Program-made: the position numbers and the translations under genes
Part shown: positions 56,521 through 64,000 of the stretch, piece by piece
How the letters are laid out: each line of letters starts with the position of its first letter
How positions within the stretch are numbered: position 1 is the stretch's first letter
Assembly (NCBI RefSeq): GCF_001500045.1
Contig: NZ_LQIX01000023.1
Location: 248,001-312,000, forward strand
DNA from: Mycobacterium sp. GA-1199
Lineage (GTDB): Bacteria > Actinomycetota > Actinomycetes > Mycobacteriales > Mycobacteriaceae
Direction: 5' to 3'
DNA: 64,000 nt
The notes under the pieces: generated by a model
The model's input: the letters and a program-made list of their open reading frames with translations, nothing else
Told to the model about the DNA's origin: nothing
The model's database searches: none

Positions 56521-57759
56521 ATGTTCGAGCCGGCGAGCGTCGAGGATCTCGAGCAGAGCATTCGAGACGCCCAAGACAAATTCAATGCAGGCATGGGCGC
56601 CGACGGTGACGCCACCCCGTATCCCTTCCTCAAGGAGCTGCGCGCGCAGGCGCCGGTGCACGCCGGGTGGCCCGAGATGGGCATGATCGGCAATTCGGGA
56701 GACGGCCCGCCGACCTTCACGGCGTACACGTTCGACACCGTCAAGGCGATCTTCACCGACAACATCACCTTCAGCACCCGCTGCTACGAGGATGTCGTGC
56801 GGCCACTGCAGGGCCCGACCATCCTCGAGATGCAGGACCCCGAACACGCGATCTACCGCAAGCTCCACGAGTTCGCCTTCGCTCGCTCATCGATGAAGCG
56901 TTGGGACACCGAACTCGTCGGCCCGCTGGTCGACCGAACTATTGCCAAGATCAAGGACGCCAAGCGTGCCGACCTGGTCGACGCGGTGTTCATGCCGATT
57001 CCGGTGCGGGTGATCGCAGCCCTACTGGGACTTCCTGATTCCGATGTCCTGCACTTCCACCGACTGGCGATCGACCTACTGGGCTTCCGCGGCGATATGG
57101 ACTGCGCGATGCGGGCATCGGCGAAGATGAAGGAGTATTTCGTCGGGATCCTTGCCGACCGGCGCAAGGAGCCCAAGGACGACATGGTGTCCATCCTCGC
57201 GGCCGCAGAGGTCAACGGCGTGAAGATGTCCGACGAACAGATCTACGGTTTCATGCGCAACCTGCTGCCCGCCGGCGCCGAGACCACATCACGCTCGACC
57301 GCCAGTCTGGCCTACGCACTGCTGACCCATCCCGATCAGCTCGACGCGGTTCGCGCCGACCGCACCCTGCTGCCGCAGGCCATCGAAGAAGGTATCCGCT
57401 GGGAAACCCCGCTGCTCAACTTCATGCGCGAGGTCACCTGCGACACCGAGATCGGCGGAGTTCGCGTACCCGAAGGCGCGACGATGATGCTCAGCCTCGG
57501 TAGCGCGAACCACGACGAAACACGGTGGAACGAACCGGAGAAATTCGACATCTTCCGGGAACGCAAGCCGCACATCGGGTTCGCGCACGGGGCCCACGTC
57601 TGCCTGGGCATGCATCTGGCTCGACTCGAGACCACGAAGATCTTCAACGCGTTGTTCGACGAATTACCCGGATTGCGGCTCGATCCCGACGCCCCGGCGC
57701 CCTACATCACCGGAACGATGTTCCGCTCGCCCCCTCGACTTGACGTCGTGTGGGATTGA
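56521..57759 (+). CDS. Cytochrome P450 (first)
   Basis: A 412-residue P450 monooxygenase. I-helix motif AGAETTSRS, ExxR region EEGIRWETPLLNFMREV (K-helix), and haem loop FAHGAHVCLGMHLARLE with the ligand Cys361. The N-terminus MFEPASVEDLEQSIRDAQDK has no membrane anchor, so it is a soluble class I enzyme needing ferredoxin and reductase; no partner ferredoxin is directly adjacent. ATG 56521 has GAGGAG eight bases upstream; the extra 14 residues from 56479 are unlikely. It is followed after 12 bp by amine-dehydrogenase-like paralogue 3, so they form an operon. Confidence 0.9.
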   Translation: MFEPASVEDLEQSIRDAQDKFNAGMGADGDATPYPFLKELRAQAPVHAGWPEMGMIGNSGDGPPTFTAYTFDTVKAIFTDNITFSTRCYEDVVRPLQGPTILEMQDPEHAIYRKLHEFAFARSSMKRWDTELVGPLVDRTIAKIKDAKRADLVDAVFMPIPVRVIAALLGLPDSDVLHFHRLAIDLLGFRGDMDCAMRASAKMKEYFVGILADRRKEPKDDMVSILAAAEVNGVKMSDEQIYGFMRNLLPAGAETTSRSTASLAYALLTHPDQLDAVRADRTLLPQAIEEGIRWETPLLNFMREVTCDTEIGGVRVPEGATMMLSLGSANHDETRWNEPEKFDIFRERKPHIGFAHGAHVCLGMHLARLETTKIFNALFDELPGLRLDPDAPAPYITGTMFRSPPRLDVVWD

Positions 57760-57771
57760 GGTAGCGACCGT

Positions 57772-58824
57772 ATGACGCGAGTGATTCAGTGGGCGACCGG
57801 AGTGACGGGGATGATGGCGCTTCGCCACATCCTCGGTAGGGCCGATCTCACGGTCGTCGGTGTTCGTGTCTACGATCCGGCAAAAGCCGGTGTCGACGCG
57901 GGCACGTTGTGCGGCGTCGGCGAGGCGGGAGTGGTCACCAGTGACGACCGCGACGCCATCATCGCCACCGACGCCGACGTGGTGCTCTACATGGGCAAGG
58001 TCGAGACCGACACCCCGGGCTGCTTCGCCGACGTCTGCGACCTGCTCGCCTCGGGTAAGAATGTTGTCGCAACGGGCAGCAGGTTCATCCATCCGCGCTC
58101 ACTGCACGATTCGCTGGCCGACGGCATCGAAAATGCCTGTGAGACAGGAAAATCATCGTTCCTCGGGGTGGGCCTGTACCCGGGCTTCTTCGGCGAGTCG
58201 ATCGCGCCCCTACTGTCGCGGCTCACCCAGCAGACGAACCGGATCACCGTCCGCGAAGTGCTCAACTACTCCACCTACGCCAGTCACGACCTGATCTTCA
58301 ATGCCATGGGTTTCGGGCACGCACCCGACGACACAACCCCACTGCTCGCCAACGCCGAGTACGCGGCCAGTGCATGGATCGGTAGCGCGACGGTGCTTGC
58401 TCAGGCGCTCGGCCTGCGAATCCGTGCGGTCGAGGGCTTCCGTGAGGTCGTGACGACGCCGCGCGCGCTGACCGTCGCCGCGGGCGAGATCCCCTCGGGC
58501 ACCGTCGGCGCCATGCGGTTCGGCGTGGTCGTCGACTGCGGCGAGACGACGATATCGGTCGAGCATCTCACCCGCATGGCTGACGATCTGGCCCCGCATT
58601 GGCCGAACGAGATTGGATACGAGCTCGCCTTCGAGGGTGAGCCGAATATGCGGATACACCTCGAAATCGGTTCTCCCGGTGAAGACCACGCCGAACAGGG
58701 GTGCCTGGCCACCGCAATGCACGCGATCAACGCCATACCCACAGTCGTCGCGGCTGAGCCGGGGCTGTATGACCTGTCGGTCATTGCACCGTTTGTCGCG
58801 CACTGGACCAATTGCAGCGGCTAA
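57772..58824 (+). CDS. NAD(P)H-dependent amine dehydrogenase-like protein (paralogue 3)
   Basis: A 350-residue member of the same family: TRVIQWATGVTGMMALRHIL, VRVYDPAKAGVDAGTLCG, VVLYMGKVETDTPGCFADVC, VGLYPGFFGESIAPLLSRLT, and the NYSTYASHDLIFNAMGFGHA segment that parallels DYSTYNQPF in paralogue 1. Starts at ATG 57772, 12 bp after the P450 stop. Converges on paralogue 4 with a 16-bp gap. The pairing with a P450 suggests it acts on the P450 product or on a shared substrate. Confidence 0.78.
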   Translation: MTRVIQWATGVTGMMALRHILGRADLTVVGVRVYDPAKAGVDAGTLCGVGEAGVVTSDDRDAIIATDADVVLYMGKVETDTPGCFADVCDLLASGKNVVATGSRFIHPRSLHDSLADGIENACETGKSSFLGVGLYPGFFGESIAPLLSRLTQQTNRITVREVLNYSTYASHDLIFNAMGFGHAPDDTTPLLANAEYAASAWIGSATVLAQALGLRIRAVEGFREVVTTPRALTVAAGEIPSGTVGAMRFGVVVDCGETTISVEHLTRMADDLAPHWPNEIGYELAFEGEPNMRIHLEIGSPGEDHAEQGCLATAMHAINAIPTVVAAEPGLYDLSVIAPFVAHWTNCSG

Positions 58825-58840
58825 CTGACGCCGAGCGATG

Positions 58841-59926
58841 TCAGGGCTTGTTTCCGAATCCCGTGTAGCTGCGAATGAGTGGCAGATCCGCCATCGTCGC
58901 GAACCCTGCGGGCGCCGCGCAGACCGCCGGGATGGCATTGACGACCTGCATCGCCACCGTGATGAGGCCCGCGCGGACGTGCTCCTCAATCGACGCCTCA
59001 CGCGAGAAGCTGGCCAGCGGAAAGAAGTGCGTGCGCATTGAGGGATCGCCCTCGATGGTCAGTGTCCAGCCATCGAGCGGTTGCGGCCAGTGGTCGGGAT
59101 ACTCACCGCCGACGGTCCAGAGCGTTTCGAATTCGATCAGCGGTTCACCGTTCCGATGTCCGATGAAATTCCAGCGCTGTCCGGCCGTGCTGCCCTGCCG
59201 CACCACGTGATCGAAGACCTGGAGGTCTTTGGTTGCCGGCACCGTTTCCAGGGTCACCGAGACGCCGTCGATGTCGGCATTCAAGCTGTCGGAGATGAAC
59301 CAGGTCTGCTCGACGAACAGCTTCGTCAGAAAACTCAGGTACGTGTTGGCCGTGGGGGTCACCTCGTCAACCGGTCGGCCGAACCACATTCCATCGAAGG
59401 TGATTCCGGTGCTCTCCCACAGCGTCCAATCGGCCCTCTCCTGGAGCGTCAGGCGCTCGATCGTGCGACTCATACCCGACAGTGCCAGCGGCAGCACACC
59501 AGACAGATTGCCCGGGTTGAGCCCGCTGCCGTGGATGGTGCTGTTGCCCTTCTCGCACGCCGCCAGGACCTTGTCCCGGTCGGCCTCGGGAATGCGCCGA
59601 GGGTGGAACAGAAATGACGGCGTTGCCACGTTCTTCCCGCTCTCGAGCAACGCACAGACATCGTCGAGGTCGGTGAAAGACGGTGCGTACAACACGAGGT
59701 CGGCGTCCAGCGCGCGGATCGCGGCAACATCGGTGGTGGCGGTGACGCCGATGGGCGCTCTGTTGACCAGGGTCCCGATGTCGACCCCGTTCTTGGCGTC
59801 GGAATACACGCGGGCTCCGACCAACTCGAGGTCGGGGCGGTGATCGAGGATGGTGGTGATCATCTCGGAGCCGACGGCGCCGGTGGCCCATTGAATGATC
59901 CGCAATGGGCGGCTGTCGGCGGTCAT
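58841..59926 (-). CDS. NAD(P)H-dependent amine dehydrogenase-like protein (paralogue 4)
   Basis: A 361-residue family member: LRIIQWATGAVGSEMITTIL, ARVYSDAKNGVDIGTLVNRA, VLYAPSFTDLDDVCALLESG, GSGLNPGNLSGVLPLALSGM. Starts at ATG 59926; the frame continues open to 60310 as a shadow of the divergent SDR. Its central region (FVEQTWFISDSLNADIDGVS) differs from the other paralogues, so it probably has its own substrate. It shares a 97-bp divergent intergenic region with the SDR at 60024; no clear operator was seen there, only two TTCTC half-sites. Confidence 0.78.
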   Translation of the reverse strand: MTADSRPLRIIQWATGAVGSEMITTILDHRPDLELVGARVYSDAKNGVDIGTLVNRAPIGVTATTDVAAIRALDADLVLYAPSFTDLDDVCALLESGKNVATPSFLFHPRRIPEADRDKVLAACEKGNSTIHGSGLNPGNLSGVLPLALSGMSRTIERLTLQERADWTLWESTGITFDGMWFGRPVDEVTPTANTYLSFLTKLFVEQTWFISDSLNADIDGVSVTLETVPATKDLQVFDHVVRQGSTAGQRWNFIGHRNGEPLIEFETLWTVGGEYPDHWPQPLDGWTLTIEGDPSMRTHFFPLASFSREASIEEHVRAGLITVAMQVVNAIPAVCAAPAGFATMADLPLIRSYTGFGNKP

Positions 59927-60023
59927 AGAGCGGCCCACTTCGAAACCGTCACAGTGCGACAGTACACCGGTGATAACGTAGGTTCTCACAATCGGTAAAT
60001 GAAATTCTCGACAGGAGCGCGCC

Positions 60024-60866
60024 GTGGACGATGTGCTGAGGTACCGGGGCAAGTCGGTGGTTGTAACGGGTGCGGCATCGGGCATGGGCCAGGCGACCGC
60101 GCAAATCCTCGTCGATCTCGGTGCGGCGGTCACCGCCCTGGACATCAAACCCACGACCGTTCCCGTCTCCCGCGCGCTACAGATCGATCTACGAGACAAG
60201 ACGAGCATCGAACAGGTCGCGGCGTCCATCGGCGGCCCCGTCGACGGGCTCTTCAGCTGTGCGGGGCTGCCCGGTCCGCCGTTCAGCGAATGGGACACGA
60301 TTCTGGTCAACTTCGTCGGTGCACGTCACCTGGCCGAGCAGCTCGTGCCGAAGATGTCCGACGGGTCGGCCATCAGCGTGATTTCGTCGTCGGCCGCGAT
60401 CGGTTGGCAGGACCACATCAAGGTCATCACAGGCCTGCTCGAAACCAAGGGGTTCGAGGCCGCCGTCGAATGGCTCAGCGCCAACGAAAAGTTGTGGTCG
60501 TGGAGCGGCTATGCCTACTCGAAGTACATCATCGATGCGTGGGTGGGCTGGTGGTATCCCGAACTCGGCCGCCGCGGCATCCGCATCAACTGCATCAACC
60601 CGGGCCCCACGGAGACGGCGATGATGCCGGCCTTCCAGGACCTGATGGGCAAGGACACCGTCGATCAGGCGGTCGGACCGATCGGACGGTATTCGACTGC
60701 CGAGGAACAAGCCTGGCCGCTGGTCTGCCTCGGCAGCCCACGGTTCAGTTATGTCGGCGGTGAGGTGCTGTGGACCGACGGCGGGTGGAACGGCGCCATG
60801 ACGATGGGCAGGCATCACGCGCAGTGGGCCGACACGGCAGCCGCAGAGATGTCGAAGAACAGCTGA
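60024..60866 (+). CDS. Short-chain dehydrogenase/reductase (3-alpha-HSD-like)
   Basis: A 280-residue SDR of the subgroup related to 3-alpha-hydroxysteroid dehydrogenase/carbonyl reductase: GKSVVVTGAASGMGQATAQI, short second strand ALDIKP, FSCAGLPGPP replacing NNAG, SVISSSAAIGWQD, a helix insertion (VITGLLETKGFEAAVEWLSA), YAYSKYIIDAW as the YxxxK pair, and RINCINPGPTETAMM. The insertion before the catalytic Tyr is typical of that subgroup. GTG 60024 with ACAGGAG upstream. The 3-alpha-HSD relation is by fold only; the substrate may be any secondary alcohol. Confidence 0.83.
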   Translation: MDDVLRYRGKSVVVTGAASGMGQATAQILVDLGAAVTALDIKPTTVPVSRALQIDLRDKTSIEQVAASIGGPVDGLFSCAGLPGPPFSEWDTILVNFVGARHLAEQLVPKMSDGSAISVISSSAAIGWQDHIKVITGLLETKGFEAAVEWLSANEKLWSWSGYAYSKYIIDAWVGWWYPELGRRGIRINCINPGPTETAMMPAFQDLMGKDTVDQAVGPIGRYSTAEEQAWPLVCLGSPRFSYVGGEVLWTDGGWNGAMTMGRHHAQWADTAAAEMSKNS

Positions 60867-60917
60867 GCGCCCTGATGGAGCCCAGCCGACGGATCCAAAT
60901 CCCCTGACTGGCAATAT

Positions 60918-61676
60918 CTATCGGCCGGCGCTCAGGCGGGGGGCCAGGTTCACGATGTCGCTCACGACCGTGGGGTTAGCGCGGGACATGGCGATCAACG
61001 ACAGCATGGCGTTGGCCACGTCGTTGACGGCGGACATCTTCGCCGGAATCTGACCCTCCTGTGCCCAGGCCCGGTAGAGATCGGCCAGAAGGTCCCGGTC
61101 CGCCCCGCGGAGAATCTCGGTGCCCTCCGTCGGGCCGACGCTGACACGGATGACGGCCAGTTCCGGATGCTCGGCCCGCCATGATCGCAGGATCTCGTCC
61201 AGCGCGGCCTTGCTGGCGTGGTAGGCCGCGACGCCCGCGCGTGGCCTACCGACATCGTGACTGGACGCGACGAGCGCGACCGCGTCGTCGGCGAGGTGGG
61301 GGAGCGCTGCACGCAGCACATGCGATGCGCCTACCGCGTTGACGGCGTAGGCGTGCAACCACGTCGTGACGTCGGTCTCCTCGATCAACGCGAACGGCAC
61401 CACGGCGCTGGTGAATACCACCGCGTCGAGCTGACCGAACATCGTGGCCACCTCGTCGACGACCCGCTCGATCGCGCGTGGATCGGAGACGTCGAGCTCG
61501 TGCGCGGAACCGTCGAGCTCTTCGGCCAGACCGGACAGGAGCTCGACCCGTCTGGCCGCGAGCGCGACACGGGCGCCCCTGGTGTGAGCCGCCCGCGCAA
61601 GCGCGTGACCGATGCCCGAGGATGCGCCGATCACGAGCATCCTCGTGCCCTCGATATTGGAGTGTCGATCGCTCAT
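60918..61676 (-). CDS. Short-chain dehydrogenase/reductase (third gene of the duplicated-domain operon)
   Basis: A 252-residue SDR: RMLVIGASSGIGHALARAAH loop, AARRVELL (NADP-type Arg pair), DVSDPRAIERV, VFTSAVVPFA in place of NNAG, ALVASSHDVG, YHASKAALDEI as the YxxxK pair. It lies 12 bp after the BFD-like ferredoxin gene and shares its transcript. It resembles the SDR at 52512 in the altered NNAG region and the lack of a membrane tail. Confidence 0.83.
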   Translation of the reverse strand: MSDRHSNIEGTRMLVIGASSGIGHALARAAHTRGARVALAARRVELLSGLAEELDGSAHELDVSDPRAIERVVDEVATMFGQLDAVVFTSAVVPFALIEETDVTTWLHAYAVNAVGASHVLRAALPHLADDAVALVASSHDVGRPRAGVAAYHASKAALDEILRSWRAEHPELAVIRVSVGPTEGTEILRGADRDLLADLYRAWAQEGQIPAKMSAVNDVANAMLSLIAMSRANPTVVSDIVNLAPRLSAGR

Positions 61677-61688
61677 GCCGTGCTTCTC

Positions 61689-61868
61689 CTACCTGACTTG
61701 AGTTTCCGCTTCCGCGGATTTGATGATCGAGCGGATCGTTCGTCGGCACCTGCCACAGTCCGATCCGGCACCGCAGGCGTCGGACACCTGACGCGACGTC
61801 CTGGCTCCTGAGGCGACGGCATCGGAGACCGCCTCGATCGTTATGCCCAGACACAAGCAGACATACAT
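61689..61868 (-). CDS. BFD-like [2Fe-2S] ferredoxin
   Basis: A 59-residue bacterioferritin-associated-ferredoxin-like protein. Four cysteines in the BFD pattern: C-L-C near the N-terminus (MYVCLCLGITIE) and CGAGSDCGRC, a C-x(n)-C-x2-C arrangement, with the helix RTIRSIIKSAEAE after it. The ATG overlaps the upstream stop by one base (TGATG), so it is translationally coupled. The likely role is iron release or electron transfer; as it lies opposite a P450 it might serve as its redox partner, though P450s mostly use [3Fe-4S] or adrenodoxin-type ferredoxins. Confidence 0.83.
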   Translation of the reverse strand: MYVCLCLGITIEAVSDAVASGARTSRQVSDACGAGSDCGRCRRTIRSIIKSAEAETQVR

Positions 61869-62509
61869 CAGTGCAGATCCGTCCCGGCCGTCTCGGCCAG
61901 CCGCATCGCATGGACGAACCGCCCGACGAAGACGGGCGGATAGGCGCCGACGCCGGCGGAGGTCAGCCACTCCGAAGCGATGTCGGAGTCCGCGATCCAC
62001 TGCAACGCGGTACGGGCCGACGCGAGCTGATGAAGAAAGAGCACTTCGCGAGGAGTGTCGAAGGCGCGGTACACGAGTGTTCGGCGGATTCCTGAGCGGG
62101 CGAAGTCGGCGAGTGATTCGCGCACGCGAGCCATGAAGACCTCGACGTTCTGGACCCGGGTGACGGCGGCAACCACCACCTCGGTACCCGGCTCGGGGGG
62201 CTCGCCGAGGTCGAATCGTTCGACGACCTCACCGGCGAAGATGGCGGGAAGGTCGTCGATGCCGACCGCGTCGAACCAGTCGAAGAAGTACGGGGAGCGG
62301 AGGAGGTCGAGCAGCGGCCGCTCGGTTCGGATCCCGATGACGACCAGGACCTTCCCAGGGTCGACCACCGACTCGTACACGAACGCATACCGCGCACCGA
62401 GATCGCGGAGACTTTCTTCGTGCTGCGCGAGCACCGGTCCCACGCGCTCGGATTCGGCGATCCGGAACTCGACGGCGAAGATGAAGCTGCGTACGGCGGC
62501 TGGAGCCAT
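61868..62509 (-). CDS. Duplicated-domain protein, likely dimeric alpha/beta-barrel fold
   Basis: A 213-residue protein of two related halves, about residues 5-100 and 105-205. Corresponding segments are FFDWFDAVGIDDLPAIFAGE with SEWLTSAGVGAYPPVFVGRF, and YAFVYESVVDPGKVLVVIGI with RTLVYRAFDTPREVLFLHQL. It looks like a tandem ferredoxin-like (ABM) pair, but I recognise no named family and no catalytic residue. ATG 62509 has an excellent AAGGAGG six bases upstream; the GTG at 62545 adds 12 residues that are probably untranslated. First gene of a three-gene operon, with a GAGAA-N6-TTCTC operator 54 bp upstream. Confidence 0.72.
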   Translation of the reverse strand: MAPAAVRSFIFAVEFRIAESERVGPVLAQHEESLRDLGARYAFVYESVVDPGKVLVVIGIRTERPLLDLLRSPYFFDWFDAVGIDDLPAIFAGEVVERFDLGEPPEPGTEVVVAAVTRVQNVEVFMARVRESLADFARSGIRRTLVYRAFDTPREVLFLHQLASARTALQWIADSDIASEWLTSAGVGAYPPVFVGRFVHAMRLAETAGTDLH

Positions 62510-62562
62510 TGCCGCCTCCTTCGATCCCGTTCTAAGCAGGTGCACTCGACGTCACGCGATGC

Positions 62563-62578
62563 GAGAATTCATATTCTC
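62563..62578. promoter_or_regulatory. Operator GAGAA-N6-TTCTC, copy 1
   Basis: GAGAATTCATATTCTC: perfect inverted repeat (GAGAAT/ATTCTC with TCAT between), 54 bp upstream of the duplicated-domain gene. It shares arm sequence and 6-bp spacing with copy 2 at 62674-62689 on the P450 side. Confidence 0.7.
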
Positions 62579-62673
62579 ATACGGGCGTTTGTGGCGGTAG
62601 GCGGCCGTGACGCGGGCGCTCGGCGGTGCCCACCGGGAGGCCGAGCCGGGAGAAATCCGCCAAAACGGCGACC

Positions 62674-62689
62674 GAGAAAGCCTATTCTC
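62674..62689. promoter_or_regulatory. Operator GAGAA-N6-TTCTC, copy 2, over the P450 promoter
   Basis: GAGAAAGCCTATTCTC has the same arms and spacing as copy 1. It covers TATTCT (62683-62688), a probable -10 whose distance to the GTG at 62696 (8 bp) fits a leaderless transcript. Binding here would block transcription of the P450 gene. Confidence 0.65.
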
Positions 62690-62695
62690 ACGGTT

Positions 62696-63892
62696 GTGAC
62701 CTACAGGGTGAAGGTTGAGCCGTATTACGACCCGTTCGACTTTGACATCGACGACGATCCCTACCCCGTATGGAAAAGGCTGCGCGACGAAGCGCCGCTC
62801 TACCGCAACGACAAATACGGTTTCTACGCGCTGAGCAGGCACACCGACGTCGCCCGAGAGCTGGCCAACTGGCAGGATTATCGCTCGGGCAAAGGCACCA
62901 CCATCGACATCATCCTCAACGGCGTCGAGGTACCGCCGGGCATCATCCTGTTCGAGGACCCTCCGATCCACGACTTTCATCGCAGCCTGTTGTCGGGTGT
63001 GTTCACGCCACGGCGCATGGCTGCCATCGAACCGTTGGCGCGAGAGTTCTGCCGGCGCGCCTTGGAGCCACTCGAGAACGCCGAGACGTTCGACTTCATC
63101 GCCGACCTCGGAGCATGGATGCCGATGCGCACCATCGGATATCTGTTGGGCATACCGGAGGACAAGCAAATCGCCATCCGTCAGAACACCGACCGGCTTC
63201 TCGAACTCAAAGACGGCGAACTCGTCGATGCGGCCGATGACATGCTGACGCGACAAGGCTCGATGCTGGAGGAGTTCATCGATTGGCGTTACGACCACCC
63301 ATCAGACGATCTGATGACCGAACTGGTCAACGCCGAGATCCAGGAACGTGACGGTAGCCGCAGGCGGTTGACCCGCGGAGAGGTGTTGACGTACGCCGGA
63401 ACACTCGTCGGCGCAGGAAACGAAACGACGACGCGGCTGATCGGCTTTGCCGGCCAACTGCTTTCCGACCACCCCGACCAACGGCGTGAATTAGCAGAAG
63501 ATTTCAGTCTGATCCCCGCGGCGATCGAAGAGGTGCTGCGCTACGAGGCGCCATCGCCTGTGCAGGCACGACACGTCGCTCGTGATGTCGAATTCTATGG
63601 CCAGACGGTCGCCGAGGGCTCGGTGATGCTGCTGATCAACGGTTCGGCGAACCGGGACGAGCGACAGTACCCGGACGCGGACCGGTTCGACATCCACCGG
63701 CAGGCCACTCATTTGTCATTCGGTCGCGGCATTCACTTCTGCCTCGGCGCCGCGCTTGCGCGGATGCAAGCGCGGGTCGCGCTCGAGGAGGTGCTGAAGC
63801 GATGGCCCGACTGGGAGGTCGATTACGCTGCGGCCAAACGCGCTCACACCTCCAGCGTCAGAGGGTGGTCCACGCTTCCTGTGGCGGTGTGA
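62696..63892 (+). CDS. Cytochrome P450 (second)
   Basis: A 398-residue soluble P450. N-terminus YYDPFDFDIDDDPYPVWKRL, I-helix GAGNETTTRL, K-helix EEVLRYEAPSPVQARHV, and haem loop LSFGRGIHFCLGAALARM with ligand Cys349. I start at GTG 62696: the family N-terminus begins at once, a -10 lies just upstream, and there is no Shine-Dalgarno, so the message is probably leaderless. The open frame upstream to 62420 is not conserved and overlaps the operators. It is divergent from the duplicated-domain/ferredoxin/SDR operon and likely co-regulated with it. Substrate unknown. Confidence 0.9.
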   Translation: MTYRVKVEPYYDPFDFDIDDDPYPVWKRLRDEAPLYRNDKYGFYALSRHTDVARELANWQDYRSGKGTTIDIILNGVEVPPGIILFEDPPIHDFHRSLLSGVFTPRRMAAIEPLAREFCRRALEPLENAETFDFIADLGAWMPMRTIGYLLGIPEDKQIAIRQNTDRLLELKDGELVDAADDMLTRQGSMLEEFIDWRYDHPSDDLMTELVNAEIQERDGSRRRLTRGEVLTYAGTLVGAGNETTTRLIGFAGQLLSDHPDQRRELAEDFSLIPAAIEEVLRYEAPSPVQARHVARDVEFYGQTVAEGSVMLLINGSANRDERQYPDADRFDIHRQATHLSFGRGIHFCLGAALARMQARVALEEVLKRWPDWEVDYAAAKRAHTSSVRGWSTLPVAV

Positions 63893-63894
63893 GG

Positions 63895-64000
63895 GTGACC
63901 AATACCGTTGACCGCACGCCGGACTCCGCTTCCGGAAAACCGGCAGAGGTGACCTTCTCCCCGTGGCCCGCCAGGATCGGGTGGCCGCTGTTCTGCATCG
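63895..64000 (+). CDS. Unidentified protein, 5' part only
   Basis: From GTG 63895, two bases after the P450 stop, an open frame of 35 codons runs to the window edge (MTNTVDRTPDSASGKPAEVT, then FSPWPARIGWPLFCI). Too short to classify; the end is mildly hydrophobic. Linked to the P450 in the same direction, so it is likely its operon partner. Confidence 0.4.
   Translation, partial: MTNTVDRTPDSASGKPAEVTFSPWPARIGWPLFCI

Noticed and set aside
58841..60310. 489-residue extension of amine-dehydrogenase-like paralogue 4
   Set aside because: The extra residues are antisense to the SDR at 60024; the conserved N-terminus starts at 59926.
60867..60917. Terminator between the converging SDR genes
   Set aside because: No stem of useful length could be drawn in this 51-bp gap.

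Overview
The window is high-GC actinobacterial chromosome and reads as a fast-growing Mycobacterium (Mycolicibacterium). Gene order from fabG4 to about 42 kb follows the M. tuberculosis block Rv0242c-Rv0265c: fabG4, fadA2, fadE5, Rv0245, the Sdh1 genes, hsp20, nirB, nirD, Rv0259c/Rv0260c, aac(2')-I, the KipI/KipA pair and fecB2. No rRNA, tRNA, insertion sequence, prophage or CRISPR array was seen. Family names come from recognising motifs and gene order by eye; no database was searched.

Region 1 (1-6.8 kb) is lipid metabolism: partial fabG4, fadA2, an F420-type luciferase-like oxidoreductase, fadE5 and an amine-dehydrogenase-like reductase. The fadA2-fadE5 gap holds a structured small-RNA candidate that matches the position of the M. 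tuberculosis F6 sRNA. A palindrome of the form TTACTSRTGGGTAA recurs at fabG4/fadA2, fadE5 and pxpB.

Region 2 (6.9-26.3 kb) is inserted between fadE5 and the Rv0245 homologue. It is a complete trehalose polyphleate (TPP) type locus: an 11-kb bimodular polyketide synthase, a divergent papA3-type acyltransferase, an mmpL10-type exporter, a fadD23-type fatty acyl-AMP ligase, an exported PE-type serine acyltransferase, and a GAP-family membrane protein. FadD would activate the primer, Pks would build the polyphleic chain, PapA would load trehalose, MmpL would export and PE would transesterify outside.

Region 3 (26.4-43.3 kb) returns to the core block: a flavin reductase, a 35-bp tandem repeat behind sdhB, the four-gene Sdh1 operon, a PEP-mutase family enzyme, hsp20 with an HspR-type (HAIR) site, nirBD, a sirohydrochlorin chelatase, a HemD/winged-helix fusion, aac(2')-I, pxpBC, a VUT transporter, FecB2 and a YeiH-type permease with an overlapping 29-codon ORF.

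Region 4 (43.4-49.7 kb) holds a short-chain dehydrogenase, a divergent lysE/LysR pair with clear operators, a MOSC protein, and a translationally coupled three-gene operon: SpoIIE/PP2C phosphatase, B12-binding protein, STAS protein. The B12 protein keeps the W-x9-E-H motif of CarH-type photoreceptors, making this the best candidate for an undescribed system.

Region 5 (49.8-64 kb) is an accessory, probably catabolic, cluster: an NDMA-type alcohol dehydrogenase, an aldehyde dehydrogenase, three more short-chain dehydrogenases, a TetR regulator, a leaderless substrate-binding-like protein, two P450s, three further amine-dehydrogenase-like paralogues, and a duplicated-domain protein with a BFD-like ferredoxin. 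The last P450 and that operon share a repeated GAGAA-N6-TTCTC operator. The substrate cannot be deduced from sequence alone.
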